A stretch of 64,000 bases of DNA, taken from assembly GCA_946811695.1 (NCBI GenBank), contig OX328123.1, positions 44,387,871-44,451,870 on the forward strand, written 5' to 3'. The position numbers were made by a program, and so were the translations under genes. Under the pieces are notes generated by a model. The model saw nothing but the letters and a program-made list of their open reading frames with translations, did no database searches and was not told the DNA's origin. Below, in pieces: positions 20,817 to 32,994 of the stretch; position 1 is the stretch's first letter; each line of letters begins with the position of its first letter. The DNA comes from Gonocerus acuteangulatus. Taxonomy: Eukaryota > Arthropoda > Insecta > Hemiptera > Coreidae.

Positions 20817-23457
20817 TAGTTATATATACATGTGAAATACATACGAATGTGCTGGGATGAGTAAAAATCACACAAAAAATTCTAAAATATTGAGGGCTTG
20901 CCGAAGAGAGCCCGGAGAACCACATAATTCGTTGACTGGATGTAAGAGAATAGCCATTGCCAACAGCAAGTTTTCTTACTACTAATAGATCTAATAATGT
21001 TTTTGACCTTCGACGGACTTGTATAGTAATATTTTATAGAATCCTTGACTTCAGAAAACTTTTAAAGATTACACTTTAAATTCTAAAGTTTTTCTCCTGA
21101 TTAGGCAACAGATTGTATACTTCCTTCAATGGTCAGAATGAACAAAGTTGAAATTAGTTTAGATTGAATTCCTGAAATCAGAGCAAGCATTGGCCATTCT
21201 ATAACGAGGCCCTTGATCGATACGTGGGGAATAAACTTCAGCAATCCTTTCATTCATAGCCGAGTCAACTTCAAAGCACATTTACAATGCATTGGGTTTC
21301 ATTGTTAGAACAATGTTTCTCCGTAACGTAGCATATAGCTACAATACTACCAAGCTAATAAAATGAAATATCTGTTATTACACTATAAATACGTATGCAG
21401 CTGTATAATGTGTGTTGTTCGAGTATTGTCCTATTGTTTGACGATATATTGTTGTTTATCGTTTCGAAAATTACTGTTCCTTCCGAAAGGAACATTTACA
21501 ATTTGAGAATTGTATTACTATTGTATTATAACATTTGATGTCCTTCTCATCTAAATCTCCTCGAGGAAGAGTGATAATGCTAAAACCCAGGCAAAGAGGA
21601 ATGCAGAAGGATCGATGAAGAAGTTGGGTAATGTCATGACAAGTTATCTTGAAATTTCATGATCAGCCGGAGAGATAATTTATATCTTTCAAGTAAGAAG
21701 GTGAACCGATAGGAAACTGGAAATAGCCAATGAAGATTATTCCTCGTCTACCGTTTATTCTATTACAAACACGCTTCTCATTTATTTAACGTATTTTACT
21801 GAAAAAATCAAAATTCAAAAACAACAAACAATTAAAAACAGAGGCAAACAGAGATGTTTTTGTACAACATTTACTAGGCTTTCAAATAAATGGCTTACAC
21901 TTAACAACGATTTCCTAATCATAGATCCTAAGATATTTAAAAAAAAAATAAGGAAATCACAACACTGCTCGTGGATGTAAATACATTTTTTTTTATATAT
22001 AGTTTGCCAAGCGTAACAAAAATTTGAATATCTTAGTTTTGATGAATTCAAACCGTCTCGAACATTTTTTAACTGAATCAATCGTTACTAAATACTCAAC
22101 CCCTAGTTAAGAGAACTAAATGTTTCATCGTTTCTCGAAACGGCTACAGATGTTGCCTTAAAAATGGTTTCATTCGTTTCTCTACGTTAGAAAACCTATA
22201 GTGAAGTGTACCTGCAAGTCTATTGACGGAATAACGTAAGCACAATGATCTTTTTTCCGCGAATCTTCTACTTTTTAAATTTACAAGAGAGACAAATTGA
22301 ACCCCACTGGCTCACGTTACTAATGACTATACTACATTTCGTCCTTCTAAAACTCCAGCCCACTAGCACAAGATTCTGCAGGAATGCCTTGATCGATAAA
22401 CCTATTAGGGGTTCATGGCAACATGGAGAACCCCAAATGAATATCCATTCATCCGCAGAAAATACAGAAATTGCAGCAAAATTACTTTGTGCACTTCAAA
22501 GTATCTATTTCAAAAAACAAAATAATTTTTTTTTTTTTTTAATTCAAATAGACGTAACCGTCAAAACAATTAACGTTTTTCTGTATAGTAATCATTGAAA
22601 GTAATGCATTAACTGTTAAATACAAAATAAATTACCCTTTCTCTGCAGTTGACAGCTCCAGCAGTCGAGAGTGGCTGGGCCCTGTATAACGTTGACTTGT
22701 GTAAAAGTTGGACCAAACGAACTGCTGGCTTGTTCAGCAGTCGAAATCTTATATTTCTCATAGTGCTTCTCTTTCCATTTCTCGACTTTAGAGTCATGTA
22801 GTGTTCCTGTAGAGTACTTATATTATTGCTGATTGTCACTAGAGGGTATTTGAATAAAGGTTTTTGGCCGTGTGAGCTATTCAGACGTATTACAAATCGT
22901 TCCTCTTACAGTTCTGTCCGTCCCCAGCAGTTGCGTTATTCAGTATATATTTCACTTGTTCATTATTCATAACATAAAAGACAGATGGTAAGCAGAAATA
23001 CTTTCTTCTTTTTTTTACACACATACAATATAACATTTTTAAAACTTCATTTTAAGATACATAGTTAATAGAAATTAATTCAATAAAAAAATAATGATTA
23101 TGATAATAAACAAAATAAAAATCAGAATTATGAAAATCGTTTAGAGCCTTGTGCTAAAATTCAGGAACATAAATATGGAGTCTTCTTTTTCGTACAAGGC
23201 CACAACGCAAGTGCCAGCGGACGCGTTTTTTAGTGCAGTTATAGCTAAAAGACGAGTTTAATTCGGCGCAGAGTTCGCTCAAGCCTCTAGGCGCGGTGCG
23301 CGAAACTATCCCGTACAGGGGGCCCAAAATTGGGAGTGAGTATCCTATACAACCTGTGATAAAACTCTTCATCGTGCGTCTCTCTTGGTACGGAAAGGAT
23401 TAAACGCCATTCCTATATTCAGTTAAAAAAAAAAGTTTAATTTCAATAAAACTTAAC
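20817..23457. other. Unannotated region
   Basis: No gene or repeat family was recognised. Frames at 21815-22081, 22245-22598 and 22609-22839 have biased, low-complexity or unfamiliar products and no supporting signals. Confidence 0.5.
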
Positions 23458-23530
23458 TTGGCTGGCTGGAATTGAACCCAGATATTTCCGTTATGTTCGG
23501 GTGCTTTTCCACTTGCGCTGCCTCTTTTCA
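23458..23530 (-). repeat. tRNA-like sequence, probable SINE head
   Basis: On the minus strand, AGCGCAAGTGGAAAAGCAC fits a box A and CTGGGTTCAATTCCAGCC fits a T-arm with box B. The acceptor stem does not pair well and a tRNA gene is not supported, so a tRNA-derived SINE head is the better reading. Confidence 0.45.
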
Positions 23531-23740
23531 CAGCATCGCAGTATAAATTTTACCAAAGAAACCTCTTCATATAGCCAGCTTAGCGTCACATTTCTCTAAA
23601 ACCAGATAAACATTTTGTCATATGAGGAGCGGAATATGCACACCATCTCAAATCTTATGATCAATGATTCATGAATTGATAATTAAAATGGGGAGAATGA
23701 TCCCAAAAATTAGGTACAATAACAACAGGTTAGGTATTTT

Positions 23741-23783
23741 GTTTTTAGTGCATCGATTGCTAAGATCATTAGCACGAAATAGG
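23741..23783 (-). repeat. Detached SINE-B tail hairpin
   Basis: T-rich, then AGTGCATCGATTGCTAAGAT and CATTAGCAC. The closing stem is GTGC/GCAC where the full SINE has GCGC/GCGC. Confidence 0.5.
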
Positions 23784-23832
23784 TTATTATGTATTTAATA
23801 ATTATCAAATATTTATTGAAGTCGTGAATACC

Positions 23833-24032
23833 NNNNNNNNNNNNNNNNNNNNNNNNNNNNNNNNNNNNNNNNNNNNNNNNNNNNNNNNNNNNNNNNNNNN
23901 NNNNNNNNNNNNNNNNNNNNNNNNNNNNNNNNNNNNNNNNNNNNNNNNNNNNNNNNNNNNNNNNNNNNNNNNNNNNNNNNNNNNNNNNNNNNNNNNNNNN
24001 NNNNNNNNNNNNNNNNNNNNNNNNNNNNNNNN
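23833..24032. other. Assembly gap, 200 N
   Basis: Exactly 200 N. A round number usually marks a scaffold gap of unknown or estimated length. Confidence 0.99.
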
Positions 24033-25244
24033 TAATTTTTAGATGAAATGTTGACTTATATTATTGGTATACACATGAAATTGATAATATCCCGTACCCA
24101 CGAGATTATAAAGTAATCAAAAACGCTTTAGGTGCCTTTCAATGATTTTGTCTATAATTTCTGCAGTATTGTTACCGATTATTTCTTTCAGAATGAGCAA
24201 AGTATTCATAATCGAATTTTATTCCAAGCTCTTTTTAACAGACTTTACTTTAATATTTCCATAAGCGCCGATGATCCTGTATCCTGCCGTGTAGAGCGAT
24301 CTGGATAGACGGTGAAATACGCCGGGAGATAAAGAGAGCAAGATGGAGGAATTAAATTCAAGAGGTATTTTATTTTATATGGAAATTAGAAAATTCCAGC
24401 ATTCCTCTACAACATTTTATTTAATTTCCACAAGGCGCCCAGTGTCTGCCTTGTCTAGATAAGCAAAAAAGTGTAGAATTCACTGGATCGTAAAAAAACA
24501 CAAAAAAACATGAAGGGTGTCATTGATTGAGGTAGCAGAGTGATTGAATACATAATTCAATTACAGGCTTATCAATTATGCAAATTGTTAACTTTTTTCT
24601 TTTTTTTACAACTCCCTTGCTATATTGGTCATGTTTAATTTATATATAGTTTATAGTTCCTGGCCTAGAGCAAATCTGATGTGTCAATAATAAAAGTACT
24701 TCACGCAGGAGCAGTATAACTAAGAAAATTCATCAGAATTTGGTTAGTGTAGACTGCATTCCTCAACAACTTACTTAAAATAGCATATATAAATAAAGCA
24801 AAAACATGAATAGTTTTGCTTTTTCACATTTGTAATGAGTCGCTGTTTCTTCTATTATTAAATTATGTATGCGCGGTACACTAACAAGGGGAGTAGACAG
24901 TAATGGGGTTACCGATTTGGCCCATATTTTTTTTTTTTTTTGTGATTTTGCATAAAAAATAGTCGACATTTTTCAAAGAGCTGATGCGCCTTAAGAGCTG
25001 AGAAAAAAATGTTTTAAATACTGTATTTTATCTTTTTTCTTTAGTTTAGAGAATGATATCGACATTAATCTATCACCAATTTATTTGTTTTAGAGAGTAG
25101 ATTAAACGAAAAATACAATCGTTAAACAATAATTTATATTTCGTCAAATAAATTCAAAAATATGCTCACGTTTCCAAGTAAACTAGTATTTTTTTTTACA
25201 CCAAAAATAATAGCAGAATTGAAATCAGCACCCCAAGACCAATA

Positions 25245-25254
25245 TATATAAATG

Positions 25255-25310
<56 letters not shown>

Positions 25311-25318
25311 TACATATA
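25245..25318. repeat. (TA)n microsatellite
   Basis: TA run with TACATA interruptions. Confidence 0.95.
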
Positions 25319-26473
25319 GGTAGATATCTGGAGGTTTTATCGTGGGTCATTTTCGGTTGGCAGATTAATATTTGAAGTAATTTTTCACAACAAATTATTT
25401 TAGTGCAACCTGAATAGCTACATTTCTTCGGAAAGTACTTATGAAACAGTGGTGTTATTTGCACATAATTTAACAAAATATAGTTAAAATATGACCTATT
25501 TTGTGAAGACTATACAATTAAATTGAAGGGAATAAGAAACGTTGTGTTTCTGTAGTAAATGAACGAGTAATGGATGATGACGGGCTCCTCTGCCGCAAAT
25601 TCAGGAGACAGATTCATAAACGGGAAAACCAAAACCTACTAGAAAAGAAGATTTACGCATGGTTCAACTAGATTCTTATATATCAAGATAATCATTTCTA
25701 CTAAGCTTCATAAGTAAAAGAGGCAACCTATGAGAGATGAATTTCTTATCTAAAAGAAAAAGCCCTAGAAACATACAGAAAAAGGTATTTTAAGGTAAGA
25801 GGTCCTTGGTTGGGGGGAAAGACGTGCCATTCGGAGTATAAATGCAGCATTTTTGAAGAAAGCGAAATAGGAGCTGAATATTTGCCATAACCAGTGGTTT
25901 CCATTATTATAGACTAGCTAGAAATCCTGCATTATCTCCTGTACCTAACTATGTCAAGGAGGAGGAATTCAACAATATTTTTATTTATAAGACACCATTT
26001 TGAAGAACTGTAAATATCCAACTATGAGTGATCCATATATCTGTCCTTTTTAGCAACACATTGCAAATGGATAGCACAATAATAAATCATCTCTTCTATT
26101 TATTCTTTCGTGAAGAATACAATTTTATGTATTTTACCTATTTACGCCGGAAGACTGAATGTCCATTGCTTTCCCGCCAATAAACAATAAAACAGTTGTA
26201 AGCCTTTGGAAACAGGACAACTAGGCCGCAGAATTACAGAGTGAGGTAGTTAAATTACGAAGATGAAAGGAATGTTCGTGGAGAATGTCACAGAGTTCGT
26301 TATGTAGGCACTTTAATATCAAAACGGACCTTCACAAATTTAACCGCTTTATTTCTGTCTGGCAACAATCCAGCATCTGCATGAAGGAACTTTTAATTAA
26401 AAATGGCGCAATAAATGAATCATATTAAATGTTAAGTTAAACATGCTGCTTCAATCAATTATTTACAGTAGTA

Positions 26474-26519
26474 TTTTAGCGGTTTTCCTCCCTCCCTCCA
26501 TAGGTTGGAAACCCGCTTA
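26474..26519 (+). repeat. Hairpin motif TTTTAGC-palindrome-GCTTA, copy 2
   Basis: TTTTAGCGGTTTTCCTCCCT, then a partial complement GGTTGGAAACCCGCTTA. The partner is 18483-18528. Confidence 0.6.
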
Positions 26520-26800
26520 TGTAGAAAGGTTTAGGTTTCAGAACACTTACATCACAGAAACAACGGTGGTTTGCGCGCATGTTGTAAATGGCAAATGTTT
26601 TGACTAAAACTGTAAAAAATGAACGTATACTTTATTAAAGTGACTACAAAGCAATTTGCATCTAAAAATCAGGTCTGAAAACAAACGTTTGTCACTCTAG
26701 GAGCATAAGTATATCATACTTCTGTTGAACTATTTAGCCAAAACAGTTTGTACATTTTATGCATTTGTCTCCTTTTTTAATATGCACATTTGCGGCGTGT

Positions 26801-27004
26801 TTACCTTTTGAAAAAGTTACCAAAAATATCCCCAAAACCGCTGATTGTTTCTTCAGGTTCCCCAAGCCCAAGATCTCGTCCTATTTTCTTGACGTCAACA
26901 GTAACGTTGGGAATGGAATATGCAATTCGTAATAAAATATAAATAAAAATACAGGGAGGAAAAGTAAGTAAATTTTGTTTTAAATGGTTATTGTAGGGTT
27001 GCAT
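26801..27004 (-). other. Candidate small secreted-type ORF or coding exon
   Basis: The frame encodes 67 residues: a hydrophobic stretch (about 12-30, with PPCIFIYILLRIAYS) that could act as a signal peptide, then an acidic/glycine-rich tail IGRDLGLGEPEETISGFGDI ending FFKR. The final AAAAG is followed by GTAAAC, so the stop codon overlaps a plausible splice donor and the frame may be a first exon. I do not recognise the protein. It could be a chance frame, because no partner exon was found. Confidence 0.2.
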
Positions 27005-27396
27005 GCCAAGATTTTAGTAAATAAATCGTTACAATTACTACACGTCCGTTCGATATACATAAATGTGAGCACTATTTGTAACTTAGTAACAGGCGCAACT
27101 AGGCGGTGCACCTTATAATTAAAGTCTCATTGCAACCACAAAATACAATTGATCCACATAAAATTTCACTGCTACATTTCACATTATCTAATGTGAAGAT
27201 ACACTAGAGGTTTAATTTTACAAATGGCTCTAAACACGACATTGCTGGAAATTACTTTATGTAAACGTCTCTCTGACGATTGTTATCCGTTAAGTTGTAA
27301 CACACTAAGTTTTAGGTTAAGTAGCAATTTCGATCCTAAAATTATTCATCAAAATTACATTTTTTATTTTCTTTCAAGTCACTTCATTTATTTATT

Positions 27397-27583
27397 TAAA
27401 TTTTAATGTCCATTATAATTAACACAGAATTTTAGAACGGTTTATCTATAGGTCACTACCCTTCTCTAGCCAGGCTAGCCATTTATTTCTTCCAAAGAAA
27501 AACCACCATCCATACTGGGAATCGAACCCACGACCCTTGCTGGCTCACGCCTTAATACTAACGGCCACCAGGCCTCCAACACA
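27397..27583 (-). mobile_element. SINE-A copy 2
   Basis: On the minus strand it has the SINE-A head (GGCCTGGTGGCCGTTAGTAT), the box B GTGGGTTCGATTCCCAGT and the GATAAACCGT...TTATAATGGAC tail. It is diverged, and the segment between box A and box B is shortened. Confidence 0.75.
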
Positions 27584-28254
27584 TGGATAAAGTATATTAT
27601 GATTCCTGTACCCCATAATTTACTACATCCGAGGTCCTTGTTTACTCGGTAATGCCTGAAACCATCTACTTTTAAATCTTCTCTAGACGCTGTACAAAAT
27701 GGCTGCTGTCTGCTTGCTATTGTGAAAGCAGGCAGGATCGAAGAGGTTTAGACAAGATTAATTCGATTTCAGCCCCTGACACTTTTTCTGCGCATCCTTC
27801 TCCTCGAATCGCATTGTTTCACTTGCGAACCTTTCAATCAATTAATAATAAATCCTGAGAAGATGATTTGGTTCACAATGGTTCTTAGTTTATCCTGATC
27901 ATCAGAATAAGTATTACTATATTTTTCAAACTTCTTAAATCTTAAGTAAGTACTGATGAAGGTACAAGTCTACCTCAGAGAAATGAAGGCATAGTTCCGC
28001 AAGGCACTCTCTCAGTTATATTATGTATTTACTGAAAAATCGGGGTTTAATTATCCTTTTTTTTCTAGTACAATTAACTCAATTCATTACAGCAATGTCG
28101 ATTAAATAATATGAAGTGATCTGATTCTATGAAGGATACATAATAAACAAACAAGGAAAACTAGGCAGGCTGGATTGTACCGCTTTGTTGATAACCACTT
28201 ATAACATTGATCAAAATAAATTCAGTTTTTTTAGGCATGCTAATATAGCCTGGG

Positions 28255-30390
28255 CACTGACAGTCCAGTCAACGAACAGTTATAGATGGAAATTTTTGGA
28301 ACACAATTTTTGACTTCGTAACTTTGTTTGGGCTGGATAGGAGGTGAACATCAAATGTCCTCGGCCGTAGCCTTTTTCCCGGGGGGGAGGGGGGTTTAGA
28401 AGGTCCCATTTTTCGGGTTTTCACTTATATCTCGGAAACCCTGCGTCCTAGCGACATGACTATTCTATGAAAAATGAAAGCTGATTAAATTTTCTACAAG
28501 TTCTGTTCTATAAAGTTTTTCGAGATATCTTTAAATTTCGAAATATTCGCTCTTGAAAGTCGGTCATTTTGGGGAAAAACACTTTCACCGCATATTTTTC
28601 CCCCTTTTTGACGGGATAACTCTTCAATGAGAACCCAAAAAATAAATAACGGTTATAGGGTTGTAGAGTATTGCACTCCCTTCAATAATAAATATTACTT
28701 TGCTATTTTATGTATTTTCCTTCAAACGTAAAAATAATTTCAGTGTCCATCGTGAAATCTGAAATTTAGCGACTAATAGTCCAGATAACTAAGATTTATA
28801 GATGGAAATGTTTGGAACACAATTTTTGACTTCATAACTTTGTTTCGGCTAGTTAGGAGGTCAATGTATCAAAAGTCCTCGCCCTTGTGCCGGGGGGGGG
28901 GGAGGGGAGGGGGGGTTTAGAAGGCCCCATTTTTCGGGTTTCACTTATATCTCGGAAACCGTGGGTCCTAGCGACATGACTATTCTATAAAAAATGAAAG
29001 CTGATTCAATTTTCTACAAGTTCTATTCAATAAAGTTTTTCGAGATATCTTTAGTTTTCGAAATATCCGCTCTTGAAAGTCTCTCATTTCACACATTTTT
29101 ATATTCTCGACCGGATATCTCTTCAACGATGAACCCAAAAATAAATGTCAGCTATAGGGTTGTAGAGCATTCCATTCGCTTCAATAATACATATTGCTTC
29201 ACTATTTTATGTATTTTCTTTCAAACGTTATATACGCACTCACATGGTCTTAGCAAAACATGGACAAGATCTTATCTAATTGAGATTGAATAACTGGTCA
29301 ATGGGCCCAAAATTATATATTTTGTGATATATTATATATATAGTGAGTACTTGACGTATGTGCTCACTATATTTACATAATGGAGCATATGTGGACTGTA
29401 CATTGACTGGAAATGGTGAAAAATTGAAAGGTTCGTTGGTCAGCTGTCGCCAGATATCACGATAAACATTAAAACTGTTTTCACGTTTGAAGGAAAATAC
29501 ATAAAATAGTTTATATATTCTTGAAGAGAATGTAATGATATACAACCCTATAAACGGCATTTATTTTTTGGGTTTATTGTTAAAGAGTTATCCGGTCAAA
29601 AAGAGCAAAAAGTGTGTTTTTTACCAAAATCACAGACATTCAAGAGCGGATATTTTGAAAACTAATGATATCTCGGAAAACTTAATTAATTAAAATGATA
29701 ACTCGGGGCCTTCTAAACCCCCCCCCCCGGCACAAAGGCTACGGCGAGGACTTTTGATACGTTGACCTCCTAACTAGCCGAAACAAAGTTATGAAGTCAA
29801 AAATCGTGTTCCAAACATTTCCATCTATAAATCTTAGTTATCTGGACTATTAGTCGCTAAATTTCAGATTTCACAATGAACACTGAAATTATTTTTACGT
29901 ATGAAGGAAAATACATAAAAAAGCAAAGTAATATTTATTATTGAAGGGAATGCAATACTCTACAACCCTATAACCGTTATTTATTTTTGGGGTTCATCAT
30001 TGAACAGTTATCCCGTCAAAAAGGGGAAAAATATGCGGTGAAAGTGTTTTTCCTCAAAATGACCGACTTTCAAGAGCGGATATTTCGAAACCTAAAGATA
30101 TCTCGAAAAACTTTATAGAATAGAACTTGTCGGAAATTGAATCAGCTTTCATTTTTCATACAATAGTCGTGTCGCTAGGACTCACGGTTTCCGAGATATA
30201 AGTGAAAACCCGAAAAATGGGACCTTCTAAACCCCCCTCCCCCCCCCCCGGCACAAAGGCTACGGGCGAGGACTTTTGATATGTTCACCTCCTATATAGC
30301 CCAAACAAACTTACGAGGTCAAAAATTGTGTTCCAAAAATTTCCATCTATAGCTGTTTTTAAGCATTCGTTGCATGGACTGTGATCACTG
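28255..30390. mobile_element. 2.1-kb palindromic (foldback) element with duplicated units
   Basis: The left half has two head-to-tail units, with TATAGATGGAAAT at about 28281 and 28797, a spacing near 517 bp. The right half has the same two units inverted (matching marks near 29821 and 30342, spacing near 521). Shared phrases include ATATCTCGGAAACC, CTAGCGACATGAC and a poly-G block. The outer ends CACTGACAGTCCAGTCAACG and the inverse of GCAACGAA...CAGTGATC at the right look like terminal repeats. The centre (about 29240-29440) is unrelated. No transposase was seen. RNA from either strand could fold into a long hairpin. Confidence 0.75.
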
Positions 30391-30479
30391 CTTAGGTTAT
30401 TTGGAAGAGAGACGTTAAGAGATAAGTGCCTTGACAGGGTCGGTAGATTCGTTTCGGCAACTGCCTTTCAAGGCACCAG

Positions 30480-30965
30480 GGTGAGAACTTTAACAAGAAT
30501 TAGGATGAAGCGTATGATAGTACTTAAGTCCAAGGCTGTATACAGGTGCATTGTTAGACCGGAAGTGACGTATTGAAGTGAGTCAAGGGAGCTCACCAGG
30601 AAGTCTGAAAACATGCTCAATATATTGGAGAGGAAAGTCCTGTGAAGGATTTGTCCCGATTTATCGCTCCTTGAAGGAGGGAGAACAATGGTGGCAAAGA
30701 ATTAACCAGGAGCTGGGCAATTTATACAAGGATATTGTAACTTGTATCAAGAAGAGCAGAATTAAGTGACTGGGGCATGTACAGAGGATAATGAGCAGCG
30801 TATCCCGAAGAAGCTTCTGAAAGGTCGAGGAAGAGGGCGTCCTAGATTGCGGGGGTTGGGATATGTGGATGAAAACCTCAAAAGCGTGGAGTCCGAAGGT
30901 GGAGAAAAGCGGCTAAAGCAGGGACGAATGGCGAAGATTCGGGGAGGAGGCCGAGGTTTTTCGAG
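30480..30965 (+). pseudogene. LINE reverse transcriptase C-terminal relic
   Basis: Translated pieces include a KSKAVYRCIVRPEVTY segment, SRELTRKSENMLNILERKVL and EQRIPKKLLKGRGRGRPR, in that order but in different frames and with stops. These are the familiar C-terminal motifs of a common arthropod endonuclease/RT family (the phrase RIPKKLL-GRGRGRPR is characteristic). Upstream RT motifs are missing. Confidence 0.75.
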
Positions 30966-31227
30966 GACCATTAAATTAACCATTAAAATAATGAAGAAGG
31001 CAGTCGCCAATACGCGAATACCTACTCACCTAATCTCTTATATTTCTATTTCTTTCTATCTTCCAAATAACCTTAAATACAGGGTGTATCGCAAGTTAAT
31101 GACAATTCTCCAGGGGGTGAAACTAAAAACAAAATGTAATTCAGGACCACCAACCATACCTTTCTATTTCACTTCGTTCCAGAAATATGCCGTTCTAAAT
31201 GTTGTTCAGAAAAAACCGTGTTTTTAG

Positions 31228-31370
31228 CACTTTCCTCCGAAGGAAAGTATTAGCACCTTCCACCGAAGGAAAGTAGCTATTGAGGTTGCACACATGACGG
31301 AATTTTTGAAAAAAAATTTCAAATCTTTATCGATCCTACCTAGTAGAAACCGAAAATGGCCCCCGTTAAA

Positions 31371-31426
<56 letters not shown>

Positions 31427-32190
31427 TTACACGATAGCGGCCAGAGTTTTTGTTTTTTCGTCACAAAACTTGGTATACAGCGTTCAATTAATAAACGCTT
31501 GAACGAGTTCGTAAACCACCAAAATCGGCCCAACGGAAGGGGGGGTTTGCCCCAGACCCAAAACACTTATTTGACCATGCCAGCCGTAGTTTTTTATATA
31601 AACTTGGTATTCGTAGTGGTAGTCTACAGCGAAAAATGTGTTGTAAAAATAAACTAAATCGGTTCATTAGAAGGGGGGGGGTTTACTCCGGACCCAAATT
31701 ACTAATATACTCATACCGGTCGTAATTTCTATTGTAACGAAACGCGGTATACGTCGTGGATAACTCATGAGAAAGAAGTCTTGTAAAAATGAGCTAAATT
31801 GGTCTATCGGAAAGAGGGGTTTACCTTGTACTATATTTCAATAGAATTAGCCCGCCAGAACTAGGTTCCAAAAGCAGCCGCAAGGAGCGCTTTCTACCAC
31901 TAGAGGGACTGTATGCTCTTCCTGCATCAGTTCAAAAGACGAAAATATGAAGTTTTTCTGTATTTATTAAGTAGTGTTGTAATGTGTATAAACATAACTC
32001 TGGAAGCAAATAATTACAAAATTCGTAATTGAACAGTTACTCATTATAAAATTAAAAGAGAACTATTCGTGTTTTTATTTTATTTATATAGGATACATTA
32101 AGAAAATTATTCAGGAATGTAATCTACACTACCCAAATTCTGAGTAAAGTGCTTAGTTATGCAGCTCCTGCGTGGCGGACGTTTTTGTAG
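31228..32190 (+). mobile_element. HINE-like repeat, copy 1
   Basis: Begins TTTTAGCACTTTCCTCCGAA, with that start duplicated once in tandem at 31228-31275. It continues through a (TA)n(TG)n tract at 31374-31424 and ACGATAGCGGCCAGAGTTTT, then about three tandem blocks of about 120 bp containing CTAAATCGGTTCATTAGAAG and a G-run with TTTACTCCGG. It ends AGTGCTTAGTTATGCAGCTC CTGCGTGGCGGAC. The subterminal TTAGCACTTTCCTC is matched in inverse near the 3' end, next to a GCAG/CTGC hairpin. 5' subterminal repeat, microsatellite and 3' hairpin together fit Helentron-associated (HINE, DINE-1-like) elements. That assignment is inference. Confidence 0.7.
31374..31424. repeat. (TA)n(TG)n microsatellite within HINE copy 1
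   Basis: TA run followed by a TG run, at the same place where the other copies have pure TA. Confidence 0.95.
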
Positions 32191-32994
32191 TGAAACTCCA
32201 ATGTTCTCTGCTCTTACACATTTATTTTCAACGGTTTATTACATTTTTGAAATCAGCATTAATTTTGCTTTAAGGGTAATGCATATTCAATGTTCACTAT
32301 TATCTCATTTAATCCGTATACCAATCAAAGATATATAAAAAAGTAGAAATTAATAAAAACTTCTGGTTAGCGACAACATTTCGGAAATCACTACTCTTTA
32401 AAAAAAAAAAAAAAATCCTGCGGACTGCCGAATCTCACAAAAGTTGTAAAATTTAATCAGCTTTTCAATGGTATAGACAGAACTGAAATTATCTTTTCAT
32501 TTTATAATCAAGAAATAATAAAGCCATGTAGCATATGCAAGTTAAGCCAGTCTGCTGCGAGAGTCTCACGTCTGCACAGACACAATCTATACCGTACTCT
32601 ATATCTATCCGTACTCTCTCTCACACCTACTTTTTCTATTTTTTATTTTTTTCAACATGAATATTTTCCTCTGCCTGTTTTGCTTCCTTTTTATCTGTTT
32701 TTGTTAATGCTTATTCCTTTAATTATATTTTTATTTACTTCAAATGTTGCAATTTAATTTTGTTTCAATTTATTTCGTTTTTAAGAATTCTAACTTTTAC
32801 AGTTTTTATGTTAGCGATTAAGAAATTTTTTAAAATGTACATACAATTTTTTATTTTAGTTGTAGATTTACTTTATATTTCTTATGTTGTTGTCAACAGG
32901 CACTGATGATGAGATTGAATCTGGAAAGCGCTATGAAATAAAACTTTTCTAACTAGTGAAGGTCGGCCTAATTATTTATCTACATAATAAAAAC
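32191..32994. other. AT-rich spacer
   Basis: No gene or known repeat. Poly-A at about 32401-32415. Confidence 0.5.

Larger units (their letters stand above)
24033..28254. other. Sparse region with few repeats
   Basis: Holds a TA microsatellite (25245-25318), a hairpin motif (26474-26519), a candidate small frame (26801-27004) and a SINE (27397-27583). The rest shows no recognisable gene. Confidence 0.5.

Noticed and set aside
23824..24042. 72-codon frame of unknown residues
   Set aside because: It is the N gap.
30762..31227. Apparent 153-codon gene on the plus strand
   Set aside because: Its first part is the C-terminal relic of a LINE RT and the rest is non-coding tail. It is not a host gene.
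31366..31424. CRISPR-like or other short spaced repeats
   Set aside because: The repeats are dinucleotide microsatellites. No CRISPR array is present anywhere in this eukaryotic window.
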